The notes below the pieces were generated by a model. The model was given only the letters and a program-made list of their open reading frames with translations, had not been told where the DNA came from and did not search any database. From contig NZ_JAMTCF010000004.1 in assembly GCF_024171695.1 (NCBI RefSeq), positions 62,001 to 126,000 of the forward strand: a stretch of 64,000 bases of DNA, given 5' to 3'. Source of the DNA: Actinosynnema pretiosum. Lineage in GTDB: Bacteria; Actinomycetota; Actinomycetes; Mycobacteriales; Pseudonocardiaceae. Below are positions 8,421 to 16,871 of the stretch, in pieces (the first letter of the stretch is position 1; each line of letters starts with the position of its first letter). Position numbers and translations under genes: made by a program.

Positions 8421-8930
8421 GTGGCCATCTACGCCCTCGGCGACCGCGAACCCGTCATCCACCCCGACGCCTACGTGCACCCCGACGCCACCGTCATCGG
8501 CGACGTCGTGTTCGCCTCGGTGTGGCCGCAGGCCGTGCTGCGCGGCGACTACGGGCGGATCGAGGTCGGCGCCCGCACCAGCGTCCAGGACGGCGCGGTG
8601 CTGCACTGCACCGAGGAGCACCCCACCACGATCGGCGCCGAGTGCGTCATCGGGCACAACGCCCACGTCGAGGGCGCGACGATCGCCGACCGCTGCCTGA
8701 TCGCCTCGGGATCGGTGGTGCTCAACGGGAGCGTGGTCGAGACCGGCGCGGTCGTCGGCGCGGGCGCGGTGGTCTCGTTCAACGGTCGCGTTCCCGCGCG
8801 GGCGATGGCGCTGGGTGTTCCCGCGCGCGTGCGCGAGGGGCACGAGGTGCCCGACAGCGCTTTCGCGTTCATCGTGGACAAATACGTCCAGAACATCGCC
8901 TCGTACCGGGAACTCCGGCGCCTGGACTGA
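8421..8930 (+). CDS. Gamma-carbonic-anhydrase-like left-handed beta-helix protein
   Basis: 169 residues from GTG 8421. Hexapeptide repeats typical of the left-handed beta-helix run from about residue 14 to 115 ([52 protein letters not shown]). Two likely metal-binding His are H62 (AVLH) and H79 (IGH). The third, expected five residues after H79, is Glu84 (GHNAHVEG), a variant common in actinobacterial relatives that may not be canonical carbonic anhydrases. It is followed 14 bases later by ung. Confidence 0.88.
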   Translation: MAIYALGDREPVIHPDAYVHPDATVIGDVVFASVWPQAVLRGDYGRIEVGARTSVQDGAVLHCTEEHPTTIGAECVIGHNAHVEGATIADRCLIASGSVVLNGSVVETGAVVGAGAVVSFNGRVPARAMALGVPARVREGHEVPDSAFAFIVDKYVQNIASYRELRRLD

Positions 8931-8944
8931 GATACGGTTCCGCC

Positions 8945-9619
8945 GTGGGACGTCCTTTGGAAGAAGTCGTCGAAGAGGGCTGGGCGCGGGCACTCGCGCC
9001 GGTGGCCGACCAGATCAGCAAGATGGGGGATTTCCTCCGGGACGAGGTCGCCGCCGGGCGCACCTACCTGCCCGCGGGGGAGAACGTGCTGCGGGCGTTC
9101 AAGCAGCCGTTCGACGGCGTGCGCGTGCTGATCGTGGGTCAGGACCCGTACCCGACGCCGGGGCACGCGGTGGGCCTGAGCTTCTCGGTCGCGCCGGAGA
9201 CCCGGCCCATCCCGAAGAGCCTGCAGAACATCTTCGCGGAGCTGGGCACCGACCTCGGCCACCCGCTGCCGTCCAACGGGGACCTGACGCCGTGGACCGA
9301 GCAGGGCGTGCTGCTGCTCAACAGGGTGCTCACCGTCCGGCCGCGCAACTCCAACTCCCACCAGAACAAGGGCTGGGAGAAGGTGACCGAGCAGGCGGTG
9401 CGCGCGCTGGCCGCGCGCGGGGTGCCGCTGGTGGGCCTGCTGTGGGGCCGCAACGCCCGCAACCTCCGGCCGCTGCTGGAGCCGTACCCGTGCGTCGAGG
9501 GCGTGCACCCGAGCCCGATGTCGGCCGCGGGCGGGTTCTTCGGCTCGAAGCCGTTCAGCAAGGTGAACGCGCTGCTGGAGCAGCAGGGCGCCGAGCCGGT
9601 GGACTGGAAGCTGCCGTAA
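8945..9619 (+). CDS. ung: Uracil-DNA glycosylase (family 1)
   Basis: 224 residues from GTG 8945. Removes uracil from DNA to start base excision repair. The water-activating loop is [17 protein letters not shown] (Asp67 catalytic; P in place of the usual H after GQDPY, as in mycobacterial Ung), followed by [18 protein letters not shown] and the DNA-intercalating [13 protein letters not shown] with the catalytic His. Last gene of the thiL operon-like run. In this genome a DNA cytosine deaminase-like toxin is also present (23978), whose product would be a substrate for Ung. Confidence 0.96.
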   Translation: MGRPLEEVVEEGWARALAPVADQISKMGDFLRDEVAAGRTYLPAGENVLRAFKQPFDGVRVLIVGQDPYPTPGHAVGLSFSVAPETRPIPKSLQNIFAELGTDLGHPLPSNGDLTPWTEQGVLLLNRVLTVRPRNSNSHQNKGWEKVTEQAVRALAARGVPLVGLLWGRNARNLRPLLEPYPCVEGVHPSPMSAAGGFFGSKPFSKVNALLEQQGAEPVDWKLP

Positions 9620-9625
9620 CCGGTG

Positions 9626-9658
9626 GGCGGGCGCGGTGGACCGCCCACCGCGCCCGCC
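9626..9658. terminator. Bidirectional hairpin terminator
   Basis: GGCGGGCGCGGTGG (9626-9639) pairs exactly with 9645-9658 between convergent ung and the MarR gene. Confidence 0.75.
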
Positions 9659-9663
9659 GCCCG

Positions 9664-10125
9664 CTACCGCGCCGCCCGCTCCGCGAGCGCCGTCAGCACC
9701 CGGAGCGCCGCCGCCAGGTCCGCCGGGTCGATCCCGTCCACCCGCCGCCGCGCGATCGCCAGGTGCGGCCCGGCCGCCCCGCGCTGCCGCGCCAGCCCGG
9801 CCTCGGTGAGCACCGCCACCGCGCCCCGCCCGTCGCCGGGCGCCTTCTCCTTCTCCAGCAGCCCGAGCCGGACCATCGCGTCCACGACGCGGGTCACCCG
9901 GCTGCCGGACAGCGCCACCGCCGAGGCCAGCTCGCTCATCCGCAGCCGCCGCTCCGGCGCCTCCGCGAGCATCAGCAGCACCGCGTACTCGGTCATCGAC
10001 AGGCCGGTGGCCCGCGACATCTCCTCGTCCAGCACGCGCGGCAGCAGGTGCGAGACCCGGCCCAGCGCGCGCCACAGCGCGTCCTCGTCCGCCGACAGCT
10101 CCCGCAGCTCACCCACGGCGCCCAC
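9664..10125 (-). CDS. MarR-family transcriptional regulator
   Basis: About 153 residues from GTG 10125; GTG 10116 is also possible. An ATG at 10161 would place the palindromic operator inside the gene and is disfavoured. The winged helix is clear: LSMTEYAVLLMLAEAPERRLRMSELASAVALSGSRVTRVVDAMVRLGLLEKEKAPGDGRG, with the D-x-R wing. It faces an NAD-dependent epimerase gene across two palindromes (10142-10181), so it probably represses that gene and itself. Confidence 0.87.
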   Translation of the reverse strand: MGAVGELRELSADEDALWRALGRVSHLLPRVLDEEMSRATGLSMTEYAVLLMLAEAPERRLRMSELASAVALSGSRVTRVVDAMVRLGLLEKEKAPGDGRGAVAVLTEAGLARQRGAAGPHLAIARRRVDGIDPADLAAALRVLTALAERAAR

Positions 10126-10141
10126 CCTGCCCGCCCGGAGG

Positions 10142-10181
10142 TTGCGTGCGCAAGCGAGCATATAGTTAGCTGCGCACGCAA
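10142..10181. promoter_or_regulatory. Probable MarR operator (two mirrored palindromes)
   Basis: TTGCGTGCGCA (10142-10152) and TGCGCACGCAA (10171-10181) are an exact 11-bp inverted repeat, and each arm with its neighbours is itself near-palindromic (TTGCG-TG-CGCAA). The only AT-rich bases of the divergent region (CATATAGTTAG) lie between them. A MarR dimer on each arm would cover both promoters. Confidence 0.65.
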
Positions 10182-10205
10182 GTACCTGGCCCGGAAGGAA
10201 CCCCC

Positions 10206-11081
10206 GTGAAGATCCTCGTCATCGGCGCCACAGGCTACGTCGGCAGCCGCCTCGCCCCCGCCCTGCGCCGCGCGGGCCACACCGTCCTCGGCCTGACCAG
10301 GGACCCCGCCTCGCCGGGGGCTCGCGCCCTCGCCGCCGCCGAGGTGGTCCCCGTCGCCGGTGAGCTGGGCGACCCGGCGAGCTACCGGTCGCACCTGGCA
10401 GGCGTCGACGCCGTCGTGCACCTGGCGATGGACCTCGGCGACCCGGCCGGTTCGGACCGCGCCCTGTTCGCCGAGCTGACCGCCGCCGGTTCCCCGCACC
10501 TGATCTACACCACCGGCTGCTCCTGCTACGGCCGCGTCGACGTGCCCGTGCTGGACGAGACCACCCCCGGCAACCCGGGGAGCCCGCTGGCCTTCCGCTT
10601 CGCCCTGGAGCGCGAACTGGCCGCCACCGGCCTGCCGCACACCGTGCTGCGCCCCGGCTTCGTCTACGGCGGCGACGCCCGCACCTCGCAGAGCGGCAAC
10701 TGGTTCGCGGCGGGCCGCGCCGGGAAGGCGGTCTTCCACGGCGACCCCGCCAAGTCGTGGACCTGGGTGCACGTGGACGACCTCGTCGACGCCTACACCG
10801 CCGTCCTGGACCGCCTGTCCGAGGTGGACGGCGAGGTGTTCTGCGTCGGCGAGGAGGACGCGCCGACCGCGCTGGAGGTGTTCACCGCGTGCGTGCTCGT
10901 GGCGGGCCACACCGGCCCGGTCGAGCTCGCGCCCATCACCGAGGCGGGCTGGCTGGACCAGGCCGCCGACCAGGACGAGGTCATGACCAGCGCGAAGGCC
11001 CGCCGCGCCCTGGGCTGGACCCCGCGCCGAGCAGGCTTCCTGGCCGACGTGGACACCTACTTCGCCGCCTGGTCGGCGTGA
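10206..11081 (+). CDS. NAD(P)-dependent epimerase/dehydratase (SDR family)
   Basis: 291 residues from GTG 10206, with an AAGGAA site 8 bases upstream. It has the extended short-chain dehydrogenase fold: Rossmann motif GATGYVGSRL at residue 7, DAVVHLAMDLGD, a TTGCSCYG strand with the active-site Ser/Tyr region altered from the usual Y-x-x-x-K, and VLRPGFVYGG. C-terminal parts resemble nucleoside-diphosphate-sugar epimerases. Substrate unknown. Controlled probably by the divergent MarR protein. Confidence 0.83.
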   Translation: MKILVIGATGYVGSRLAPALRRAGHTVLGLTRDPASPGARALAAAEVVPVAGELGDPASYRSHLAGVDAVVHLAMDLGDPAGSDRALFAELTAAGSPHLIYTTGCSCYGRVDVPVLDETTPGNPGSPLAFRFALERELAATGLPHTVLRPGFVYGGDARTSQSGNWFAAGRAGKAVFHGDPAKSWTWVHVDDLVDAYTAVLDRLSEVDGEVFCVGEEDAPTALEVFTACVLVAGHTGPVELAPITEAGWLDQAADQDEVMTSAKARRALGWTPRRAGFLADVDTYFAAWSA

Positions 11082-11216
11082 CCGGGCTCACCGGACCGGC
11101 CGCCGCCCCCGTGCCCACCCGCCGCTGAAGGCGCCCGCGCCCGTCCGCGACGGCGAGCGCGGCCCGCCACCGGAACCGCTGCTCATGAGCTCCCGCACCG
11201 GGCCGTGAAATGCACT

Positions 11217-11246
11217 GAGCCCCGGACTCCGAGGAGTCCGGGGCTC
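11217..11246. terminator. Hairpin terminator (rpmB side and epimerase side)
   Basis: Perfect 14-bp stem, GAGCCCCGGACTCC (11217-11230) with GGAGTCCGGGGCTC (11233-11246), 23 bases past the rpmB stop and between convergent genes. Confidence 0.75.
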
Positions 11247-11269
11247 TACGCGTATCCAGGGCGCAGCAC

Positions 11270-11461
11270 TCAGCCGCGCACCACCTTGCCCGCCTTCAGG
11301 CACGAGGTGCACACGTTGAGCCGCTGGCGCTGCGAAGAAGAAACCTTCGCGCGCACGGTCTGGATGTTCGGGTTCCACCGGCGGTTGGTGCGCCGGTGGG
11401 AGTGCGAGACCGACTTGCCGAAGCCCGGCCCCTTGCCACAGACGTCGCACACGGCAGCCAC
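11270..11461 (-). CDS. rpmB: 50S ribosomal protein bL28, zinc-binding form
   Basis: 63 residues. The GTG at 11461 is chosen because AAGGAG lies 8 bases upstream; the GTG at 11470 would overlap that site. The protein reads [20 protein letters not shown], then [18 protein letters not shown] and a C-terminal [16 protein letters not shown]. Two C-x-x-C pairs make this the C+ (zinc) form; many actinomycetes also carry a zinc-free paralogue under Zur control elsewhere. It is divergent from the DAK-domain gene, as in mycobacteria. Confidence 0.95.
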   Translation of the reverse strand: MAAVCDVCGKGPGFGKSVSHSHRRTNRRWNPNIQTVRAKVSSSQRQRLNVCTSCLKAGKVVRG

Positions 11462-11609
11462 GTCAGCCACTCCTTCAGGTTTCCTCAGCGGTACTCACGC
11501 CCCGGCGGGCGCGCAAGCGTGCACAAGCCTCAGCCGGGCATGGCAACCTGGACAGGGTAGCCGGTGGCGGGTGGGGTGACCAAACCGGGGCTTAAGTAGG
11601 CTCGGAAGC

Positions 11610-13229
11610 GTGCAGGCCCTCGACGCTTCCGCGATCCGCCGCTGGGCGGATGCCTGCGTGCGGTCGCTGGCCGCCCACCGCGAGGACATCGACCGCATCA
11701 ACGTGTTCCCGGTCGCCGACGGCGACACCGGCACGAACCTCCTGCAGACCATGCGCAGCGCCCTCGACTCGCTGCTCCGCTCCAACTCCAGCGGCGCGGG
11801 CACGGCGCTCAGCGCGCTCGCCAAGGGCGCGCTCGCGGGCGCGCGCGGCAACTCCGGCGTGATCCTGTCCCAGGTCCTGCGCGGCCTCGCCGAGGCGGTC
11901 GGCACCGCCTCCACGGCCACCGGAGCCTCGCTGCGCAAGGCGCTGCTGCGGGCCGACGAGCTGGCCGCCGAGGCGGTCTCCGCGCCGTCCCCCGGCACCG
12001 TCCTGTCCGTCCTGCACGCCGCAGCCGAGGCCGCCCGCGACTGCGCGAGCGACGAGCTGGGCGAGGTCGCCTCCGCCGCGTCCCGCGCGGGCGCCGCCGC
12101 GCTCGCCGAGACACCGAGGCAGCTCGCCGTGCTGGCCCGCGCGGGCGTGGTCGACGCGGGCGGGCGCGGCCTCGTGGTGCTGCTCGACGCCCTGGCGGGC
12201 GTGGTGACCGGCCAGGTGCCCGAACCCGTCCTGCCCAGCCGGTTCCCGCGCCCCGCCGCCGCGCTCACCACCGCCCGCGAGTCCGGCTCCGCGGACTACG
12301 AGTACGAGGTCATGTACCTGATCGACGGCCTCGCCGAGGACCGCGCCGCCGAGGAGGAGGCCGCCGCCTGCCTCCGCGCCGCCCTGCGCGCGCTCGGCGA
12401 CTGCGTCTCCGTGGTCGGCGACGGCGACGGCCTGTGGAACGTCCACGTGCACTGCAACGACATCGGCGCCGCCCTCGAAGCGGGCGTCGAGGCGGGCCGC
12501 CCGCACCGCATCACGGTGTCCCGCTTCGCCGACCAGGTCGCCGCCCAGGCCGACCGCTTCACCCGCGACCGCGCGGTGGTCGCCCTGGTGCGCGGCGACG
12601 GCGTCGCGGAGCTGTTCGAGGGGGAGGGCGCGGTCGTGCTCCGGGTGGCCGACGCGCTCGACCCGGCCGACCTGCTCGCCGTGCTCACCGGCACCCGCGC
12701 CAGGCACGTCGTGGTGCTGCCCGGCGTCCCCGACCTGCGGTCCGAGGTGGACGCCGCCGTCTCGCAGGCCGTCGCCGCAGGTCAGGACGCGGTCGTCGTG
12801 CCCATGACCTCCCCCGTGCAGGCGCTCGCCGCGCTCGCCGTGCACGACGCGTCCCGCCGGGCGAACGACGACGTGGTGGCGATGGCCGAGGCCGCCGCCG
12901 CGACCCGCAGGGGCGAGATCGGCCACGCCGTCCAGGAGGCCATCACCTGGGTCGGCCGCTGCCTGCCCGGCGACCTGCTTGCCCTGCTGGACGGCGAGGT
13001 CGTGCACGTCGAACCGGCCCCCGGCGACCGGATCGGCCTCGCCCGCGACCTGGTCGACCTGATGCTCGTGCCCGGCGGCGAGCTGGTCACCGCCCTGCTC
13101 GGCGAGAACGCCCCCGAAGGCCTGGCCGAGGCCCTGGAGGCGCACCTGCGCGCCGCGCACCCCGAGGTCGAACTGGTCGTCTACCCCGGCGGCCTGCCCG
13201 GCGCGGTGCTCGTCGTCGGCGTCGAGTAG
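11610..13229 (+). CDS. DAK2-domain (DhaL/FakA-like) protein
   Basis: 539 residues from GTG 11610. N-terminal DhaL-type kinase domain with INVFPVADGDTGTNLLQTM (metal/nucleotide-binding Asp cluster) and GARGNSGVILSQVLRGL. The C-terminal half contains VVLPGVPDLRSEVDAAVSQA and ends in ELVVYPGGLPGAVLVVGVE, typical of the YloV/FakA family. FakA is the ATP-binding subunit of fatty acid kinase, working with a DegV-type lipid carrier; whether this protein does so is inferred. It precedes recG by 52 bases, an arrangement conserved from Bacillus to mycobacteria. Confidence 0.88.
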   Translation: MQALDASAIRRWADACVRSLAAHREDIDRINVFPVADGDTGTNLLQTMRSALDSLLRSNSSGAGTALSALAKGALAGARGNSGVILSQVLRGLAEAVGTASTATGASLRKALLRADELAAEAVSAPSPGTVLSVLHAAAEAARDCASDELGEVASAASRAGAAALAETPRQLAVLARAGVVDAGGRGLVVLLDALAGVVTGQVPEPVLPSRFPRPAAALTTARESGSADYEYEVMYLIDGLAEDRAAEEEAAACLRAALRALGDCVSVVGDGDGLWNVHVHCNDIGAALEAGVEAGRPHRITVSRFADQVAAQADRFTRDRAVVALVRGDGVAELFEGEGAVVLRVADALDPADLLAVLTGTRARHVVVLPGVPDLRSEVDAAVSQAVAAGQDAVVVPMTSPVQALAALAVHDASRRANDDVVAMAEAAAATRRGEIGHAVQEAITWVGRCLPGDLLALLDGEVVHVEPAPGDRIGLARDLVDLMLVPGGELVTALLGENAPEGLAEALEAHLRAAHPEVELVVYPGGLPGAVLVVGVE

Positions 13230-13281
13230 AGACCGTGTCGGCAACGCGGCTGTCGGTCCCTAGTAGTTCAATGGACCCGCG

Positions 13282-15510
13282 ATGACGACCTTCGACGACA
13301 GCCTCGTGCCGCTGCTGGGCAAGAAGACCGCCGACGCGCTGGAGACCGGCCTCGGCCTGACCACCGTCGGCGACCTGCTGCGCCACTACCCGCGCCGCTA
13401 CGACGAGCGCGGCAAGCTCACCGAGATCTCCGGCCTGGAGCTCGGCGAGCACGTCACCGTGCAGGCGCGCGTCAAGTCCGCCCGCCTGAAGAACATGCGC
13501 GCCCGCAGGGGCGAGATGCTCGACGCGATCATCACCGACGGCACCAGCGAGCTGCACCTGGTGTTCTTCGGCCGTGGCTCCCGCAAGGTCGAGCGCGACC
13601 TGCTCCCCAACACCAAGGCCATGTTCGCGGGCAAGGTCAGCGTCTTCAACGGCAAGCTCCAGCTAGCGCACCCCGACTACGAGATCATCGACGGCCTGGG
13701 GGAGAACGCGGACGACGAAGCCGCAGGCCCGGTCGGCACGTCAGCCGCGTCCAAGTTCGCCGACGCCTTCATCCCCGTCTACCCGGCCGCCCAGGGCATC
13801 CAGTCCTGGAACGTCGCCAAGTGCGTCGAGCAGGTCCTGGCCGTGTGGGACGGCGTGGAGGAGGACCCGCTGCCCGCGGACCTGCGCGAGTCCGAGGACC
13901 TGATCACCCTGGAGAAGGCCCTCCGCGACATCCACCGCCCGGACGGCTGGCCCGCCGTCACCGTGGCCCAGCAGCGCCTCAAGTGGGACGAGGCCCTGGC
14001 TGTCCAGCTAGCACTAGCCCAACGCCGCCACTCCGCCACCGCCCGCCCGGCCGCCGCCTGCCCCCGCGTCCCCGGCCGCGTGGCCGACGCCTTCGACGCC
14101 AGGCTCCCCTTCAAGCTCACCTCGGGCCAGCAAGCCGTGGGCGACCGCATCGCCGAAGACCTCTCCACCACCCAGCCCATGAACCGCCTCCTGCAGGGCG
14201 AGGTCGGCTCCGGCAAGACGATGGTCGCCCTCCGCGCCATGCTCCAGGTCGTGGACGCGGGCAGGCAGTCCGCCATGCTCGCCCCCACCGAGGTCCTGGC
14301 CGCCCAGCACGCCCGCTCCCTGCGCGAACTCCTCGGCGACCTCGGCCAGGCGGGCGAGCTGGGCGGCGCCGAGCACGCCACCAGGGTCACCCTCCTGACC
14401 GGCTCGATGCCGACCGCGCAGCGCAAGAAGGCCCTCCTGGAGATCATGACCGGCGAGGCCGGGATCGTCGTGGGCACCCACGCCCTCATCCAGGACAAGG
14501 TGGCCTTCGCCGACCTCGGCCTGGTCGTCGTGGACGAGCAGCACCGCTTCGGCGTGGAACAACGCGCAGCCCTCAGCGCCCGCCCCGGCGACGCCGTGCC
14601 CCACGTCCTCGTCATGACCGCGACCCCCATCCCGCGCACCGTGGCCATGACCGTCTACGGCGACCTGGAGGTCTCCGCCCTCCGAGAACTCCCCGGAGGC
14701 CGCTCCCCGATCAAAACCTCGGTGGTCCCCACGGCGGAGAAGCCCCAGTGGCTTGACCGGGCCTGGCAGCGCATCCACGAGGAAGTGCGCAAGGGCCACC
14801 AGGTCTACGTGGTCTGCCCCCGCATCGGCGACGGCGAGGAAGACGAGACCAAACCCCCCAAAGAGGACAAGAAGAGCACCGGCGACCCCGACAAGCGCCC
14901 CCCGCTGGCCGTCGTGGACGTGGCCAATCGCCTGGCCGCAGGCCCCCTCAAGGGCCTGCGCATCGACATCCTCCACGGCCGCCTGGCCCCGGACGACAAA
15001 GACGCGGTCATGCGCGCCTTCGCGGCCAACGAGGTCCAGGTCCTCGTGGCGACCACGGTCGTGGAGGTGGGCGTGAACGTCCCCAACGCCACCGTCATGG
15101 TCATCATGGACGCAGACCGCTTCGGCGTCAGCCAACTCCACCAGCTGCGCGGCCGAGTGGGCCGAGGCAGCGCCCCAGGCCTCTGCCTCCTGGTCAGCGA
15201 GATGCCAGGCGCCTCGGCCACGATGCAACGCCTCAGAGCCGTCGAATCCACCCTGGACGGCTTCGAGCTGGCCCAACTGGACCTGGAACTCCGCCGCGAG
15301 GGCGACATCCTCGGCGCAGCCCAGTCAGGCACCCGCAGCGGCCTCAAAATGCTCTCCCTCCTCCGCGACGAGGACACCATCGAAGCCGCCCGAGCGGTGG
15401 CCCAGGAGATCGTCGACCGAGACCCGAACCTCACCGCCCACCCAGGACTGGCAACCCTCCTGGCAGGCGTCCTGGACGAGGACCGCGCCGACTACCTGGA
15501 AAAGGCCTAA
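13282..15510 (+). CDS. recG: ATP-dependent DNA helicase RecG
   Basis: 742 residues. Reverses stalled forks and branch-migrates Holliday junctions. Visible in order: N-terminal wedge/OB fold (to about 200), Walker A LLQGEVGSGKTMVALRAML, motif Ib LTGSMP, DEQHRFGVEQR (motif II, DExH), VMTATPIPRT (motif III), and helicase C-lobe VLVATTVVEVGVNVPNATVMV with HQLRGRVGRG (motif VI). It carries a charged insertion around residues 515-540 (EEDETKPPKEDKKSTGDPDK), common in actinobacterial RecG. Start ATG 13282. Confidence 0.97.
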   Translation: MTTFDDSLVPLLGKKTADALETGLGLTTVGDLLRHYPRRYDERGKLTEISGLELGEHVTVQARVKSARLKNMRARRGEMLDAIITDGTSELHLVFFGRGSRKVERDLLPNTKAMFAGKVSVFNGKLQLAHPDYEIIDGLGENADDEAAGPVGTSAASKFADAFIPVYPAAQGIQSWNVAKCVEQVLAVWDGVEEDPLPADLRESEDLITLEKALRDIHRPDGWPAVTVAQQRLKWDEALAVQLALAQRRHSATARPAAACPRVPGRVADAFDARLPFKLTSGQQAVGDRIAEDLSTTQPMNRLLQGEVGSGKTMVALRAMLQVVDAGRQSAMLAPTEVLAAQHARSLRELLGDLGQAGELGGAEHATRVTLLTGSMPTAQRKKALLEIMTGEAGIVVGTHALIQDKVAFADLGLVVVDEQHRFGVEQRAALSARPGDAVPHVLVMTATPIPRTVAMTVYGDLEVSALRELPGGRSPIKTSVVPTAEKPQWLDRAWQRIHEEVRKGHQVYVVCPRIGDGEEDETKPPKEDKKSTGDPDKRPPLAVVDVANRLAAGPLKGLRIDILHGRLAPDDKDAVMRAFAANEVQVLVATTVVEVGVNVPNATVMVIMDADRFGVSQLHQLRGRVGRGSAPGLCLLVSEMPGASATMQRLRAVESTLDGFELAQLDLELRREGDILGAAQSGTRSGLKMLSLLRDEDTIEAARAVAQEIVDRDPNLTAHPGLATLLAGVLDEDRADYLEKA

Positions 15511-15991
15511 CCAGCCCACCGACCCGCCAGCCCACCAGTCCATCGGCCCACCTCCCAGTCCACAGCCACCCACCGCACTCGCAAGCCACACGCACTAGCA
15601 AGCTCACCGCCTCGCGGGCTGCGGGGCGAGCGCAGCGAGCCCACGCAGCCCCACTCCCGCGTCCCTCTTCTCCGTGTGGCCTGGCGAAGCCCGAGCGCAG
15701 GTGTCAAGACGCCGCCGCACTGCCCGGCAGACCTCCCGAGTCATACGGCGTCTTGACGCCTGTGCTTGCCTGAAAGGAGGCCACACGGAGAAGAGGGACC
15801 CGGACCACCGCAGGGGTAAAACCGGCACCGAGCACCAACAGCCACCGGCCGGCAGAGCCCGTCCCCCTCTTTTTTGGAGGTCTGCCCCGCCGGCGAGGCG
15901 AGCTCTTCAGCTCTTGATCTTGCTCTTGCCCCCACCCCCCACCCGCCACCTGACACAACCCCCACCCAAAGCCCGGTAGTGTCGTGCGACT
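15511..15991. other. Intergenic region holding the large palindrome
   Basis: 481 bases without a credible gene. It contains the 139-nt palindrome (15661-15799) and a pyrimidine-rich stretch (about 15912-15970). Codon-position bias and start/ribosome sites are lacking in all open frames here. Confidence 0.6.
15661..15799. repeat. 139-nt imperfect palindrome (large hairpin/cruciform or small RNA)
   Basis: The outer 22 bases (15661-15682 and 15778-15799) are perfectly complementary, and an inner 20-base pair (15695-15714 with 15746-15765) matches except for two positions. Both pair sets share one axis (coordinate sum 31460), so it is a single folded unit with a central loop of about 31 bases. 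It is far longer than a usual terminator and stands 150 bases after recG. It could be a small structured RNA, a miniature inverted-repeat element or a relic of one. Only one copy was noticed in this window. Confidence 0.7.
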
Positions 15992-16840
15992 GTGCGCCGC
16001 TCCCGCCTGATCCCCGCCGCCGCTGCCACCGTCGCCGCAGCTCTGGCCCTAGCCGTTACCGGCTGCTCCACGGGCTCGCCGGACCCGGCCACCACCCCCG
16101 CCCCCACCTCCCCAACCTCCACCAACCTCCCCAAGGGCGACCTGGCCCAACTGGCGGAAAAGATCAACACCCGCATCACCGAACTGGGCAAGGCCAAGTT
16201 CGCCACCGAGGGCTTCGCCAGCGACGGCGCGGGCACCGAGGTCCGCAGCCAGATCCAGGGCTCCACCCGCTGGCTCAACGACGTGGTCACCTCCTCCATG
16301 ACCATGAACGTCCAGACCAACGCCACCCCACCCACCGTGACCCACCTGGTCAGCGGCGTGGACGGCGTCTACGTCAACGTCGAAGGCGCCCCCATGCCCG
16401 CAGGCAAGACCTGGGGCTTCTACACCAAGCAGAACTCCGCCGAGGTCAACGCCCTCCTGCGCGGCTTCGGCCCGAGCGCCGTCGTAGGCGCGGAACTCGA
16501 CTACCTCGAACCCCGCGCCGCGATGATCGTCGGCAAGCAGGCCGCAGCCGACAACGCCACCCGCTACGACCTGGTCGTAGACCCGATGAAGATGGCCAAG
16601 GCCGTCACCGACCCCGACATCCAGCTCCAGCACACCCAGCTGGCCGAGTACGGCGTGGTGATCCGCGCCGAGGTCGTGGTCGACGCGACCGGCGCCCCCC
16701 TCGAAGCCGGTTTCCGCTTCGAGCTAGCCGGCAAGGACGTCCGCAGCTCCAGCACCAAGTTCACCGACTGGGGCAAGGACGTCGACGTCTCCACCCCACC
16801 CGCTGACCAGGTCGTCCCCGCAGACCAGATCCCCCAGTAG
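15992..16840 (+). CDS. LppX/LprAFG-family lipoprotein
   Basis: 282 residues from GTG 15992. Signal peptide MRRSRLIPAAAATVAAALAL ends in the lipobox VTGC, so Cys25 should be lipidated and the protein anchored outside the membrane. After a short Thr/Pro linker comes an LppX/LprG-like domain (residues ~45-270) with DVVTSSMTMNVQTN, GVYVNVEG, VVDPMKM and a final repeat of beta strands (GVVIRAEVVVDATGAPLEAGFRFEL). Mycobacterial members shuttle lipids or glycolipids to the outer envelope; here the cargo is unknown. Confidence 0.85.
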   Translation: MRRSRLIPAAAATVAAALALAVTGCSTGSPDPATTPAPTSPTSTNLPKGDLAQLAEKINTRITELGKAKFATEGFASDGAGTEVRSQIQGSTRWLNDVVTSSMTMNVQTNATPPTVTHLVSGVDGVYVNVEGAPMPAGKTWGFYTKQNSAEVNALLRGFGPSAVVGAELDYLEPRAAMIVGKQAAADNATRYDLVVDPMKMAKAVTDPDIQLQHTQLAEYGVVIRAEVVVDATGAPLEAGFRFELAGKDVRSSSTKFTDWGKDVDVSTPPADQVVPADQIPQ

Positions 16841-16871
16841 CACCGCGCCCCCCGCACCCCTGCACCCCCGC

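Noticed and set aside
15674-15979. Open frames across the large palindrome
   Set aside because: Their translations follow the inverted repeat and pyrimidine tract and have no family resemblance or start signal.
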